Positions 9,014-18,326 of a DNA stretch of 64,000 nucleotides are shown here, piece by piece. The position numbers were made by a program, and so were the translations under genes. Source of the DNA: Sphingomonadales bacterium EhC05 (GTDB taxonomy: Bacteria > Pseudomonadota > Alphaproteobacteria > Sphingomonadales > Sphingomonadaceae); NCBI GenBank assembly GCA_001650955.1, contig LXYP01000045.1:310001-374000 (forward strand), read 5' to 3'. Position 1 is the first letter of the stretch, and each line of letters begins with the position of its first letter. Under the pieces are notes generated by a model, which was not told the DNA's origin, did not search any database, and saw only the letters and a list, made by a program, of their open reading frames with translations.

Positions 9014-10156
9014 ATGACTAAGTTTCTATTGGCTTCGCTGCCACTTATTGCTCTTTCTTCAGCTGTATTAGCAGCTCCAAACTATGACACGGACGCGCCC
9101 ATTGCCTATATGACAGACTTGTCATCGGGGGCGGTTTTGTTTGAGAAAAATGCCGACAAACAGATTCCTCCCGCTTCCATGGCGAAGATGATGACCGTCT
9201 ATGTCGCATTTGATCTCATCAGCAAAGGCGAACTCAAACTTGAAGATAAGATTCGGGTTAATGAGGCGACATGGAAAAAATGGAACAATCAGGGTTCGAC
9301 AATGTTTCTCGGTCTCGGTGACGAGGTCAGCGTTGAAGATCTGCTGCACGGGATTGTGACCTTGTCGGGCAATGATGCCTGCGTGGTGCTGGCAGAAGGT
9401 ATTGCCGGCACGGAAGAAGCTTTTGTTGAATTGATGAACAAGCGCGCCAAGGAACTGGGGATGACCAACAGCCGGTTTGGCAATACCAATGGATGGCCGG
9501 ATGAAGGCCGGACGATGGTCACCGCCCGGGATCTGGGCATTTTGGGTGCCGCGAGCGCCAATCAATTCCCGAAACTCTACAAGGATTTCTATGGCCAGGA
9601 TGAATTTGCCTGGAACGGCATCACCCAGTCCAACCGCAACCCGCTGATCGGCAGAGTAGCTGGCGCAGATGGTTTGAAAACCGGGCATACGGAAGAAGCC
9701 GGCTATGGTTTTGCCGGCTCTGCCGAGCAGAAGGGCCGACGGATTGTATCCGTTTTGGCGGGACTCAATAGCTATGGCGGACGGATTGAGGAATCGGTCA
9801 AGTTCATGAATTGGGGATTCAACGCCTGGCAGCAGAAAGCCCTGTTCAAAAAAGGAACGCGAGTCCAATATGCGGACGTGCAGCTCGGCGACAGTTCATC
9901 TGTGTCATTGATTGCGCCGAAGGATCTCTTCATCACGCTGCCAAAGGTGTCGGATGGCGATATCACGATGAAAATACGCTATGATGGACCGATCAAGGCT
10001 CCGATTGCACAAGGTCAAGCCATTGCGCAGCTGGTCGTGACCACCACTGATGCCGGAGTCCAGTCGATTCCGCTGGTGGCTGGGGAAGCGGTTGGAGAAG
10101 CAGGCTTTTTCGATCGGATATGGGCCGGTTTAAAGTCCCTGCTCGGATTGGCGTGA
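9014..10156 (+). CDS. D-alanyl-D-alanine carboxypeptidase (PBP5/6 family, S11)
   Basis: This 380-residue low-molecular-mass penicillin-binding protein trims the terminal D-Ala of peptidoglycan stem peptides. A signal peptide ends near residue 20 (SSAVLAAPN). The three active-site motifs are SMAK (S55, K58), SGN in TLSGNDACVV, and KTG in DGLKTGHTEEAGYG. The last 100 residues form the PBP5-like beta domain, ending in a FDRIWAGLKSLLGLA amphipathic helix that tethers the protein to the inner membrane. It follows rlpA and overlaps tmk. Confidence 0.93.
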   Translation: MTKFLLASLPLIALSSAVLAAPNYDTDAPIAYMTDLSSGAVLFEKNADKQIPPASMAKMMTVYVAFDLISKGELKLEDKIRVNEATWKKWNNQGSTMFLGLGDEVSVEDLLHGIVTLSGNDACVVLAEGIAGTEEAFVELMNKRAKELGMTNSRFGNTNGWPDEGRTMVTARDLGILGAASANQFPKLYKDFYGQDEFAWNGITQSNRNPLIGRVAGADGLKTGHTEEAGYGFAGSAEQKGRRIVSVLAGLNSYGGRIEESVKFMNWGFNAWQQKALFKKGTRVQYADVQLGDSSSVSLIAPKDLFITLPKVSDGDITMKIRYDGPIKAPIAQGQAIAQLVVTTTDAGVQSIPLVAGEAVGEAGFFDRIWAGLKSLLGLA

Positions 10157-10782
10157 CCCGCGGGAGCTTCATCAGCCTCGAAGGCGGGGAGGGGACGGGC
10201 AAGTCCACTCAGGCCAAGGCGTTGGTCGCCGCACTGGAAGCACACGGCCTGAAAGTACATCTTACGCGCGAACCTGGCGGGACCCCCGGTGCAGAAGTGA
10301 TCCGCGAGCTTTTGCTCAGCGGCGCGGATGAAAAATGGAATATGCGAACCGAGGCCCTTTTATTTGCCGCAGCGCGCGCCGAACATTGCGCCAAACTGGT
10401 GCGTCCCGCATTGGAGCGTGGCGATTGGGTGATTTGTGACCGGTTTATCGACAGCAGCCGCGCCTATCAGAGCGTCTCGGGCCTACTCAGCGATGCTGAT
10501 ATCATGACTTTGCACAATCTCGGCAGCGAAGGTCTGATGCCGGACAGAACCTTCATTCTCGATCTGCCCGGAGAGATCGCCGCCAAACGCGCCGAAGCCC
10601 GCGATCGCGGTGACAGCGACCGCATTGGCGGCCGTGATAATGATTATCACCACATTGTGATGGACAATTTCCGGCAATTTGCAACATTGGAACCCCATCG
10701 GGTCAAACTCATCGATGCGTCGCATTCACCCGAAGATGTTACAGCCTTATTGTTGCAAAATCTTGCCGAAATGATCGGGTGA
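10153..10782 (+). CDS. tmk: Thymidylate kinase
   Basis: Tmk phosphorylates dTMP to dTDP with ATP. The 209-residue form begins at the GTG at 10153 (GTGACCCGC), which overlaps the stop of the carboxypeptidase gene by four bases. The ATG at 10120 would add 11 atypical residues and a 37-bp overlap. Motifs are the P-loop ISLEGGEGTGKSTQ, the DR(F/Y/H) motif CDRFIDSSRAYQ, TREPGGTPGAEVIRELLL and a lid-like AKRAEARDRGDSDR. The gene leads directly into holB (4-bp gap), the usual tmk-holB pairing. Confidence 0.93.
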   Translation: MTRGSFISLEGGEGTGKSTQAKALVAALEAHGLKVHLTREPGGTPGAEVIRELLLSGADEKWNMRTEALLFAAARAEHCAKLVRPALERGDWVICDRFIDSSRAYQSVSGLLSDADIMTLHNLGSEGLMPDRTFILDLPGEIAAKRAEARDRGDSDRIGGRDNDYHHIVMDNFRQFATLEPHRVKLIDASHSPEDVTALLLQNLAEMIG

Positions 10783-10786
10783 CGCC

Positions 10787-11803
10787 ATGACGCCATTTCT
10801 TGGCCACGATAAAGCAAGGCGGGTTTTCTGCCAGTCCTACGCCAAAGGCACATTGCATCATGCTTGGATATTGGCGGGAGATCGCGGCCTGGGAAAAGCC
10901 GGGTTCGCGCGTCAAGCAGCCCATTTCCTGCTCAATTCGCTCAATCATCCAACCGAATTTTCAGACAATCCATCCGACGAAGCCAGTCATTTGCTAGACG
11001 CCGGATCCCATCCCGATTTCCGGCTCCTGCGCCGCGGGCCGAAAACCGACAAGGAAGAGAAAAAGGCGCGCGACAAAGGTCTGGACTCGCTGGAAGAACA
11101 TGAGCTGGCCCGTAATATCAAAATCGATCAGGTGCGGAAGTTACAACCGCTGTTCAACAATCAATCCTCGATCTCCGAATATCGGGTTGTGGTGGTCGAC
11201 GCCGCCGACGATCTCGAGCGCAACGGCGCCAATGCTCTACTGAAGAATCTGGAAGAACCTCCGAAAAAGACAGTGTTCTTCCTCATCAGCCATATGCCGG
11301 ACAGGCTTTTGCCGACGATCCGTTCGCGCTGCCAGTTGCTGCGTTTCGATCCGCTAGGCGAGGCGGACATGCGGGCAATCCTGACCCAGTCGTCGCCCAA
11401 GATGACCGAGGCCGAAATCAATGCGCTGATCGTGGCAGGCGAGGGTTCTCCGGGGCGGGCGCTGCGCTATGCAGAAGCTGGTCTGGCGGAATTGGAGCTG
11501 CTCGCTCAAAAGATCATCCAGTCGGGTGACCGGGATAATGTTCTGAAAAACGAATTGTCACGGAAATTGGCGCTGAAAGCAGCGACGCCTCGCTATCATG
11601 CTTTTCTCAATCGCGCGCCGAGCCTGATCGCAGAACATATCAAAAAATCTGGTCGCGGCGGATCGATGCAGGCCATTGAAAAATGGCGGGAGGCCAGTGA
11701 TCTTGCCGCCATGGCGGTCCCCAAGACGCTCGACAATCAGGCGGTGGTATTTCGCCTCGGCAGCCTGATGGGTGAACTTGCGCGGCTGAACAACCCGAAT
11801 TAG
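10787..11803 (+). CDS. holB: DNA polymerase III subunit delta'
   Basis: This 338-residue AAA+ clamp-loader subunit has a degenerate P-loop, LAGDRGLGKAGFARQ, as in many delta' proteins. VVDAADDLERNGANALLKNLEEPP is the Walker B/sensor region, and SHMPDRLLPTIRSRCQLLRF carries the SRC motif that contacts neighbouring subunits. The cysteine zinc ligands of E. coli delta' are not evident. With DnaX and delta it loads the beta clamp onto primed DNA. It is preceded by tmk and followed after 47 bp by metG. Confidence 0.9.
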   Translation: MTPFLGHDKARRVFCQSYAKGTLHHAWILAGDRGLGKAGFARQAAHFLLNSLNHPTEFSDNPSDEASHLLDAGSHPDFRLLRRGPKTDKEEKKARDKGLDSLEEHELARNIKIDQVRKLQPLFNNQSSISEYRVVVVDAADDLERNGANALLKNLEEPPKKTVFFLISHMPDRLLPTIRSRCQLLRFDPLGEADMRAILTQSSPKMTEAEINALIVAGEGSPGRALRYAEAGLAELELLAQKIIQSGDRDNVLKNELSRKLALKAATPRYHAFLNRAPSLIAEHIKKSGRGGSMQAIEKWREASDLAAMAVPKTLDNQAVVFRLGSLMGELARLNNPN

Positions 11804-11850
11804 AGCTTTTCGCTGTTTACAAGCGACCCCAATCCATCAAAAGAGTGACC

Positions 11851-13425
11851 ATGTCCAAACCCATATATATTACCACTGCGATCAGCTATCCCAATGGGCC
11901 GCCGCATATCGGCCATGCCTATGAAGCCATCGCCACCGACGCGATCGCGCGTTTCCACCGGCTCAGCGGCCGCGACGTGCGGTTCCAGACTGGTACCGAC
12001 GAACATGGCCTGAAAATGGCCCAGACGGCTGAAAAGCGAGGCCTCGCGCCCATCGAGCTGGCAACTGAAATGTCTCATAGTTTCAGCGCTATGTGTGATA
12101 GACTTAATATATCACATGACCGTTTCATTCGCACCACCGATGCCGACCATCATGTCGCGAGCCAGGCGATCTGGCAGGCGATGGCCGACAAGGGCGATCT
12201 GTATCTCGACAAATATGAAGGCTGGTATTCGGTCCGCGACGAAGCTTATTATGACGAAAGCGAGTTGATCGAAGCCGAAGGTGAGGGCGGTACAACCGAA
12301 AAGCTCTCCCCGCAAGGCACGCCGGTCGAGTGGACGGTTGAGGAAAGCTGGTTCTTCCGGCTCTCCAGATATCAGGAACCCTTGCTCAAGCTTTTCGCAG
12401 AAAATCCCTCGTTTCTGAAGCCGGACAGCCGGCGCAACGAGATGATCAAATTCGTCGAAGGCGGACTCAATGATCTGTCGATGTCGCGGACCAGTTTCGA
12501 TTGGGGCGTCAAGGTTCCGGGCAGCGAAAACCATGTCATGTATGTCTGGGTCGATGCGTTGACCAACTATCTGACCGGCCTGGGATATCCTGACGAAACC
12601 GACCTTTATCCGAAATATTGGAGCGAAGGCGGCGATATGATCCATATCATCGGCAAGGATATTGTCCGCTTTCACACGATTTACTGGCCGGCCTTTCTGA
12701 TGAGTGCCAATCTGCCCTTGCCGAAACAGATATTTGGCCATGGTTTCTTGCTCAACCGCGGCGAAAAAATGTCGAAATCGCTGGGCAATGTCGTGGATCC
12801 GATCAGCTTGGCGGATGCCTTTGGCGTCGATCAATTGCGCTATTTCCTGCTCTCTGACGTCGTGTTCGGCAAGGATGGAACCTATTCGCCCGAAATGATT
12901 GTCACCAAGACCAATGCCGACCTGGCCAATAATTTCGGCAATCTGGCGCAACGCAGCCTCTCGATGATAGCCAAAAATTGCGATGGCAAAATTCCGGCGG
13001 CGGGAGCAGCAACAGACGCGGAAACCCGCCTGTTGGCTGAGCTCGCGACCTGCTTTGACCAGATTTGTGGCTTCATGACGTCAGGCAGTTTTCAGATTGA
13101 TGCGGCAATTGATGTCATCCGTGAACGTTTGAGCGCAACCAACCAATATTTCGCCGATCAAGCGCCCTGGGCGCTGCGCAAGACCGACCCGGATCGCGCC
13201 GACAGCGTGCTTTATCATACCGCTGAAGCGATCAGACGCTTGGCGATCATGCTGCGCTGGGTGATTCCGGAGAGCAGTGACAAGATGCTCGATCTCCTGG
13301 CCCAAGGCCCCGACCATCGGGATTTTGATGCTCTGGATACGCCAATCCGAGAAGGTCTGGCTGTTCCGGCACCCCAGGCCATTTTCCCGCGTCTCGACAT
13401 GCCTGCAGACGAGGGAGAGGCCTGA
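11851..13425 (+). CDS. metG: Methionyl-tRNA synthetase
   Basis: The 524-residue class I synthetase charges tRNA-Met. The signature PPHIGHAYEA (HIGH) lies near residue 15 and EKMSKSLGN (KMSKS) near residue 305. Between them the connective domain lacks the paired cysteines of zinc-binding MetG forms (GWYSVRDEAYYDESEL has none). There is no C-terminal tRNA-binding dimer domain, so this is the short type. The ATG at 11851 is preferred over the GTG at 11845. Its stop overlaps the tatD start by one base. Confidence 0.95.
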   Translation: MSKPIYITTAISYPNGPPHIGHAYEAIATDAIARFHRLSGRDVRFQTGTDEHGLKMAQTAEKRGLAPIELATEMSHSFSAMCDRLNISHDRFIRTTDADHHVASQAIWQAMADKGDLYLDKYEGWYSVRDEAYYDESELIEAEGEGGTTEKLSPQGTPVEWTVEESWFFRLSRYQEPLLKLFAENPSFLKPDSRRNEMIKFVEGGLNDLSMSRTSFDWGVKVPGSENHVMYVWVDALTNYLTGLGYPDETDLYPKYWSEGGDMIHIIGKDIVRFHTIYWPAFLMSANLPLPKQIFGHGFLLNRGEKMSKSLGNVVDPISLADAFGVDQLRYFLLSDVVFGKDGTYSPEMIVTKTNADLANNFGNLAQRSLSMIAKNCDGKIPAAGAATDAETRLLAELATCFDQICGFMTSGSFQIDAAIDVIRERLSATNQYFADQAPWALRKTDPDRADSVLYHTAEAIRRLAIMLRWVIPESSDKMLDLLAQGPDHRDFDALDTPIREGLAVPAPQAIFPRLDMPADEGEA

Positions 13426-14201
13426 TGCTGGTCGATAGCCATTGTCATCTCAACTATAAGGGGATTGTTGAGGAACAGTCCGCTGTGCTCGATCGTGCGC
13501 GCGACAGCGGTGTGACGGCGATGCTCAACATTTCGACCCGGGAAAATGAATGGCGGGACATTGTCGCCACGGCCGAACGCGAAGCCGATGTCTGGGCGAG
13601 CATTGGCATCCATCCACACGAAGCCGACGCGCATCCCGATATCGATTTCGCCAAATTGGTGGCCGAGTCTCAACATGAGCGTGTGGTTGCCATTGGCGAA
13701 ACCGGACTCGACTATTATTATGACCACAGCGACCGGGACCGGCAGCGCCAGAGTTTCCGCACCCATATTCATGCCGCACGCGAGACCGGCTTGCCGATTA
13801 TCGTGCACACACGCGACGCGGAGGATGACACTGCCGCAATCATGGCCGAAGAAATGGAGCAGGGCGCCTATAGCGGAGTCATCCACTGCTTCACCGCCAG
13901 CGAAGACTTTGCCCATAAGGCTCTGGATATGGGGCTGTATATTTCGATATCTGGTATTGTAACGTTCAAAAATGCCAAGGATTTGCAGGACACTGCAGCC
14001 AAGCTTCCCAAAGACCGCCTGCTGGTCGAAACCGACGCACCCTTCCTGGCTCCGGTCCCGCACCGCGGCAAGACCGGCGAACCTGCATTTGTCGCGGATA
14101 CGGCCCGGTTTCTTGCTGAGCTTCGCGGTGAGGATTATTCAGAGCTTTGCGAGTCAACTGCACAGAATTTCTATCAATTATTCTCCAAAGCTCAGGTCTA
14201 A
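13425..14201 (+). CDS. TatD-family metal-dependent hydrolase
   Basis: This 258-residue TIM-barrel enzyme of the amidohydrolase superfamily has the metal ligands VDSHCHLN (HxH), IGETGLDYYY (Glu), IIVHTRDA (His), IHCFTA (His) and VETDAPFLAP (Asp). Such enzymes act as 3'-5' exonucleases on DNA or RNA; the substrate here is not known. It starts at ATG 13425, overlapping the metG stop. metG-tatD-MBL hydrolase is a familiar alphaproteobacterial order. Confidence 0.92.
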   Translation: MLVDSHCHLNYKGIVEEQSAVLDRARDSGVTAMLNISTRENEWRDIVATAEREADVWASIGIHPHEADAHPDIDFAKLVAESQHERVVAIGETGLDYYYDHSDRDRQRQSFRTHIHAARETGLPIIVHTRDAEDDTAAIMAEEMEQGAYSGVIHCFTASEDFAHKALDMGLYISISGIVTFKNAKDLQDTAAKLPKDRLLVETDAPFLAPVPHRGKTGEPAFVADTARFLAELRGEDYSELCESTAQNFYQLFSKAQV

Positions 14202-14209
14202 CCTTGCCG

Positions 14210-14974
14210 ATGAAGCTGACAATATTGGGCTGTGGAACGTCTGCCGGTGTCCCACGCATCGGCAATGATTGGGGCGATTGCGATCCGCTGGAACCCAAGA
14301 ATAGACGGAGCAGGGTGTCGATTCTGGTCGAAAGTCCGACCACCCGGATATTGGTCGACACGTCACCCGATCTGCGCAATCAGTTTCTCGACAATAATAT
14401 CAACCATATAGACGCGGTTATCTGGACCCATGACCATGCCGACCATTGCCATGGCATTGACGACTTGCGCGCGCTTTTTCATATGTCGCGCGAGCCGGTC
14501 ACTGGATATGCGAGGCCATTTGCACTCGATAGCCTGAAGCAGCGTTTTGCCTATGTGTTCAAAGGCCATAAAAATTATCCGACCATTTGTGACGGCCGGA
14601 TTCTCGATGACGTCACAACAATCGGTGATATCGTCATCCGCGTAACAGACCAACCCCATGGCGGCATAACGTCTGCCGGCCTTCGCTTTGAAAATGCTGG
14701 TAAATCAATTTGTTATGCGACCGACTTCGGTAATATAACCGAGGAAATGAAGGCGCTTTATGGCGGTTGCGATGTCTTTGTCGTCGATGCCTTGCGCGAA
14801 GAGCCGCATCCGACCCATGCCCATCTCGATATGACGCTAGAGCTGATCAAGGAGATCAAACCGCTATCAAGCTTGCTGACACATATGGACAAGTCGATGG
14901 ATTATGCGCATCTTAAGCAATCGCTGCCGGACCATGTTGAACCGGCTTATGATGGCTATGTGAGAGAGATTTAG
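14210..14974 (+). CDS. Metallo-beta-lactamase-fold phosphodiesterase-like hydrolase
   Basis: The 254-residue product begins MKLTILGCGTSAGVPRIG and carries the zinc motif THDHADHCHGIDDL (HxHxDH). The YATDFGNI and LLTHMDKSMDYAHL segments supply the remaining ligands. The pattern matches the PhnP-like cyclic phosphodiesterase group, but without other phosphonate genes that role is not implied. The ATG at 14210 begins at the first structural strand; a longer frame from 14147 overlaps tatD heavily and was rejected. Confidence 0.85.
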   Translation: MKLTILGCGTSAGVPRIGNDWGDCDPLEPKNRRSRVSILVESPTTRILVDTSPDLRNQFLDNNINHIDAVIWTHDHADHCHGIDDLRALFHMSREPVTGYARPFALDSLKQRFAYVFKGHKNYPTICDGRILDDVTTIGDIVIRVTDQPHGGITSAGLRFENAGKSICYATDFGNITEEMKALYGGCDVFVVDALREEPHPTHAHLDMTLELIKEIKPLSSLLTHMDKSMDYAHLKQSLPDHVEPAYDGYVREI

Positions 14975-14977
14975 AAA

Positions 14978-15598
14978 GTGACCGAAGACCAGAATATCAA
15001 TCTGATTTTTGCTATCGGCGCGCTGGTCCTGGTTGGCAGTGCCTTATTCTCTCGACGTCTGGGATTGGGTGAGATCATCCGGTCGATATTGGGCTGGCTG
15101 GCGATTTTCGCTCTATTCATCGTGGGCTTTTCCTATCAGACAGAGATACGGGCGATATGGAGCCGGGTTTCGGGCGAATTGACCGGCAGCAATGATCAGC
15201 AGATCGTGGGAGAAACATTGCGCATCCGCCAATCGGCAGATGGTCATTTCTGGATCAACGGCGTCGTCAACGGAACACCGATCCGGTTTCTCATCGACAG
15301 CGGCGCGACAACGACCGCTATGACTTTGTCCGTGGCGGAAGCTGCGAATGTCGACATTAGCTCGAGTCCGTTTCCGGTCCTTTTGTCGACAGCCAATGGA
15401 TCGGTAGAAGCAAAGCGAGCTACGATCCAGAATTTGCAGGTCGGCCCGATGATCGCTCGGGATCTGCCGATCGTGGTCGCGCAGGAATTTGGCGGCTCCA
15501 ATGTGATTGGTATGAATTTTCTCTCGAAATTGCAGAGTTGGCGGGTGGAAGGCAATGAAATGATCCTCGAACCGCCATCTAGCTCACTCGCGCAATGA
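14978..15598 (+). CDS. Membrane-anchored retropepsin-like aspartic protease (clan AA)
   Basis: This 206-residue protein starts at a GTG three bases after the hydrolase gene. The first 50 residues form two hydrophobic segments. The catalytic block FLIDSGATTTAMTLSVAEAA at about residues 105-124 has the D-S/T-G-A triad of single-domain retropepsins, and the later VIGMNFLSKLQSWRVEG is the family hydrophobic-glycine motif. It should dimerise to form one active site. Family members are known as TIGR02281-type proteases; targets here are unknown. It is probably co-transcribed from tatD onward. Confidence 0.82.
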   Translation: MTEDQNINLIFAIGALVLVGSALFSRRLGLGEIIRSILGWLAIFALFIVGFSYQTEIRAIWSRVSGELTGSNDQQIVGETLRIRQSADGHFWINGVVNGTPIRFLIDSGATTTAMTLSVAEAANVDISSSPFPVLLSTANGSVEAKRATIQNLQVGPMIARDLPIVVAQEFGGSNVIGMNFLSKLQSWRVEGNEMILEPPSSSLAQ

Positions 15599-15630
15599 CA
15601 TATAATTTAACATAATATATATTATCAACC

Positions 15631-16401
15631 TTGTATAACTTGATATCGGAAACCGTCTTGATTGATCCCCTGCTCGAAATCATGAAGAAACTCCGTGATC
15701 CGGAAACCGGCTGTGATTGGGATAAAGTCCAGACATTTGAAACCATAGCGCCTTACACGATCGAGGAAGCCTATGAAGTCGCCGACGCGATCGAGCGACG
15801 CGATCTTGACGCGCTCAAAGACGAATTGGGCGATCTTCTTCTCCAGGTTGTGTTTCACAGCCAGATAGCCAGTGATCAAGGCGACTTTGCTTTTGATGAT
15901 GTAGTCGAGGCTATTTGCGCCAAAATGACTCGCCGGCATCCGCATATCTTCGGTGAAGCGCAAGACACGCCGGGCTGGGAACAGATCAAGGCGGAGGAAC
16001 GCAAAGAATCCGGCACATCAAGCGCCCTCGACGGCGTCGCTCTCGCCCTGCCCGCACTGCTCCGCGCGCAAAAAATACAGAAACGGGCGGCCCGGGTCGG
16101 GTTCGATTGGCCGGATAAAGCACCGGTGAAAGACAAGCTGCTGGAGGAACTGGAGGAAGTTGAACAGGCCAAATCCGCAGCGGAGATTCACGAGGAAATC
16201 GGCGATTTGCTATTTTCCGCAGTCAATCTTGCCCGCCATTATGAGGTGGATGCGGAACAGGCTTTATCCGATGCCACTCTGAAATTTACCAAACGTTTCA
16301 ATATAGTAGAATCGATGGTTACCGGAGATATGAAAGAAATGACAATCGATGAACTGGAGCATGAGTGGCAAAAAGCCAAATTGACGATGTCCGAGGCCTA
16401 G
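15631..16401 (+). CDS. mazG: Nucleoside triphosphate pyrophosphohydrolase MazG
   Basis: MazG hydrolyses canonical and damaged NTPs to NMP and pyrophosphate. Two MazG folds are visible: the first has APYTIEEAYEVADAIERRD and DELGDLLLQVVFHSQIA (EExxE and the ExxD metal site), the second has KDKLLEELEEVEQAKS and EEIGDLLFSAVNLARH. The start is uncertain. No ATG lies before the conserved IDPLLEIMKKLRDPETGC block, and TTG codons at 15631, 15640 and 15658 are all possible, giving 247-256 residues. The upstream bases are very AT-rich (15601-15640). It converges on hflX with 6 bp between the stops. Confidence 0.92.
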   Translation: MYNLISETVLIDPLLEIMKKLRDPETGCDWDKVQTFETIAPYTIEEAYEVADAIERRDLDALKDELGDLLLQVVFHSQIASDQGDFAFDDVVEAICAKMTRRHPHIFGEAQDTPGWEQIKAEERKESGTSSALDGVALALPALLRAQKIQKRAARVGFDWPDKAPVKDKLLEELEEVEQAKSAAEIHEEIGDLLFSAVNLARHYEVDAEQALSDATLKFTKRFNIVESMVTGDMKEMTIDELEHEWQKAKLTMSEA

Positions 16402-16407
16402 GCCGAT

Positions 16408-17703
16408 TCAGAGCGCCTGAAACCGGCCCCAATTGCGCGACGACATTTTCACGTCCATGATCATTTCGCCGGCCTTTTGCTCGGTTTCCAAAATCCGACC
16501 ATTTTCATGTAGCCACGCCAAGCGCTTGCCATCCGATATAGGCAATGTGACTGTTTCGGTCTCATGACCTTCTGACAGACTTTGCGAAATCAGCTGGACG
16601 AGCGCGTCGACCCCCTCCCCGGTCTGTGCAGAAATCCGTTTTACATTGTCCGGCAATCGCCCTTCGAGAAGCCGGGCCTGATCTTGATCCGCTTCGATCA
16701 AATCAATTTTGTTCCAGGCTTCGATCACCAGCGGCGCGTCTTCGGCTTCGATATCGACGCCGAGATCGATCAAGATAGCTCGAACATCCGCAGCTTGCGC
16801 TTCGGTCGCACTATGCGAAATATCCCGGACGTGAACGATGATATCGGCCGCAGTCACCTCTTCCAGCGTCGCCCGGAAGGCCGCCACCAGCTGGGTTGGC
16901 AGGTCAGAGACAAATCCCACCGTGTCGGAAAGAATTGCCTTGTCATATCCTGGCAGGGAAAATTCACGCATCGTCGGGTCGAGGGTCGCGAAGAGCAGAT
17001 CTTCGACGAACACATCGGCCCCGGTCAAGCGGTTGAACAGAGTAGACTTGCCAGCGTTGGTATAGCCGACGAGTGCGATAACCGGCCAAGGGGCCTTTTG
17101 TCTGCGGGACCGGTGCAAAGACCTGGTCTTGCGCAAATGGGCAAGATCATTGCGCAACTTTGCCATGCGGTCGCGAATCATTCGCCGATCGGATTCAATC
17201 TGGGTTTCGCCCGGACCGCCGAGAAAGCCAAAGCCACCGCGTTGACGTTCCAAGTGGGTCCAGCTGCGCACCAGTCGGCCCGCTTGATAGTCCAAATGCG
17301 CCAGTTCGACTTGCAGTCGACCTTCAGCAGTGGCCGCACGGGCACCAAAAATTTCCAAGATCAAGCCGGTCCGGTCGATCACCTTGACGTCGAGCTTCTC
17401 TTCCAGATTGCGCTGTTGAATCGCGCTCAGCGATCCATCCACTATCAGGATATTCGCGTCTTCTTGGGCCATGATGACTTTGATCTGGTCAACCTGACCA
17501 GATCCCAAAAGCGTTGCGGGTTTGGGATTCCGAACGGAAAAATAACGAGCTGAACTGGCCTCAAGACCTATTGCCAGGGCCAGTCCAGTGGCTTCTTCCA
17601 AGCGATGCTCTATCTCAGACTGACTCAATCTCGCCATATCCGGATGGACAATCACTACTCGATCAGTCTTGCTGCCGATCGAATCTTTTTCAAATGGAAT
17701 CAA
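16408..17703 (-). CDS. hflX: GTPase HflX
   Basis: HflX is a ribosome-associated GTPase that splits stalled or heat-damaged 70S ribosomes. The 431-residue product has the HflX N-terminal domain (about 15-190, with GSGQVDQIKVIMAQEDANI and ERQRGGFGFLGGPGETQIE) and a G domain from about 205: P-loop ALVGYTNAGKSTLFNRLTG, LSDTVGFVSDLP (G3) and EAWNKIDLI (G4, NKxD). The frame starts with TTG at 17703, two bases after the hfq stop, which implies translational coupling. An internal start is possible. Confidence 0.93.
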   Translation of the reverse strand: MIPFEKDSIGSKTDRVVIVHPDMARLSQSEIEHRLEEATGLALAIGLEASSARYFSVRNPKPATLLGSGQVDQIKVIMAQEDANILIVDGSLSAIQQRNLEEKLDVKVIDRTGLILEIFGARAATAEGRLQVELAHLDYQAGRLVRSWTHLERQRGGFGFLGGPGETQIESDRRMIRDRMAKLRNDLAHLRKTRSLHRSRRQKAPWPVIALVGYTNAGKSTLFNRLTGADVFVEDLLFATLDPTMREFSLPGYDKAILSDTVGFVSDLPTQLVAAFRATLEEVTAADIIVHVRDISHSATEAQAADVRAILIDLGVDIEAEDAPLVIEAWNKIDLIEADQDQARLLEGRLPDNVKRISAQTGEGVDALVQLISQSLSEGHETETVTLPISDGKRLAWLHENGRILETEQKAGEMIMDVKMSSRNWGRFQAL

Positions 17704-17705
17704 TG

Positions 17706-18194
17706 CTACGCATCTTCCGGATTGTTATAATCCGCCAAATTGAGCGGCCCGCCCGGCTGCACCGTTGAAATGGCGTGTTTGTAGACGAATTGAGCCAGCC
17801 CTTCTCGCTCCAACAGCACACAGAATAGATCATAGGCCGCAACATCGCCTTGCAACATCACGCCGTTGACCAAGAACATCGTTACAGGATCGTTGCTATC
17901 CCTGATCGCTGAGAGAAAAACTTCCTGCAATATGCCTGCTTTGACTTTTTCATTGTTCATCATCTCGACGAAAGGATCCATATCCAACGCGTCAGACGGC
18001 ATGATTGTCGATATGGCATGTTTATACACAAGTTGGGACTGGCCATCGCGACGCAGCAAGACTGAAAAATTATCGAACCAGGTGACAATTCCCTGCAGCT
18101 TCACGCCCTTGACCAGAAACATCGTCACGGGGGTTTTCGATTTTCTCAGAGAGTTAAGAAACAGATCTTGGAGATTATTCGATTTGTCGGCCAT
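17706..18194 (-). CDS. hfq: Hfq RNA chaperone, tandem duplication of two Sm domains
   Basis: The 162-residue product is about twice the usual Hfq length and holds two complete Sm folds in one frame. Domain 1 (7-66) has [22 protein letters not shown] and LVYKHAIST. Domain 2 (87-147) has [22 protein letters not shown] and FVYKHAIST. They are joined by a 20-residue linker (67-86). Both keep the Sm2 YKHAIST motif for the proximal U-binding pore. Domain 1 keeps a basic rim (R17, K18, K20) and the distal-site lysine (K32). Domain 2 has lost most rim charge (R98, then D99, S100, N101) and has Met113 in place of that lysine. Three chains would make a pseudo-hexamer. It lies between ntrX and hflX. Confidence 0.95.
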   Translation of the reverse strand: MADKSNNLQDLFLNSLRKSKTPVTMFLVKGVKLQGIVTWFDNFSVLLRRDGQSQLVYKHAISTIMPSDALDMDPFVEMMNNEKVKAGILQEVFLSAIRDSNDPVTMFLVNGVMLQGDVAAYDLFCVLLEREGLAQFVYKHAISTVQPGGPLNLADYNNPEDA

Positions 18195-18326
18195 TTTTGA
18201 CTCCAGTTATTGGCGACCCTTAAGGGCGCGACTTATGCTTAAATTGGACGATCAGGGGGGAAAGGGTATCGTCGCTAAAACATATATGGAATATTCAGGT
18301 CGCCTACAATAGTTTAGCCACTTCAA

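Noticed and set aside
17706-18194. Two separate hfq genes or a sequencing artefact
   Set aside because: The frame has no stop or frameshift between the halves, the linker is coherent, and the halves are diverged, so a fused gene is the simplest reading.
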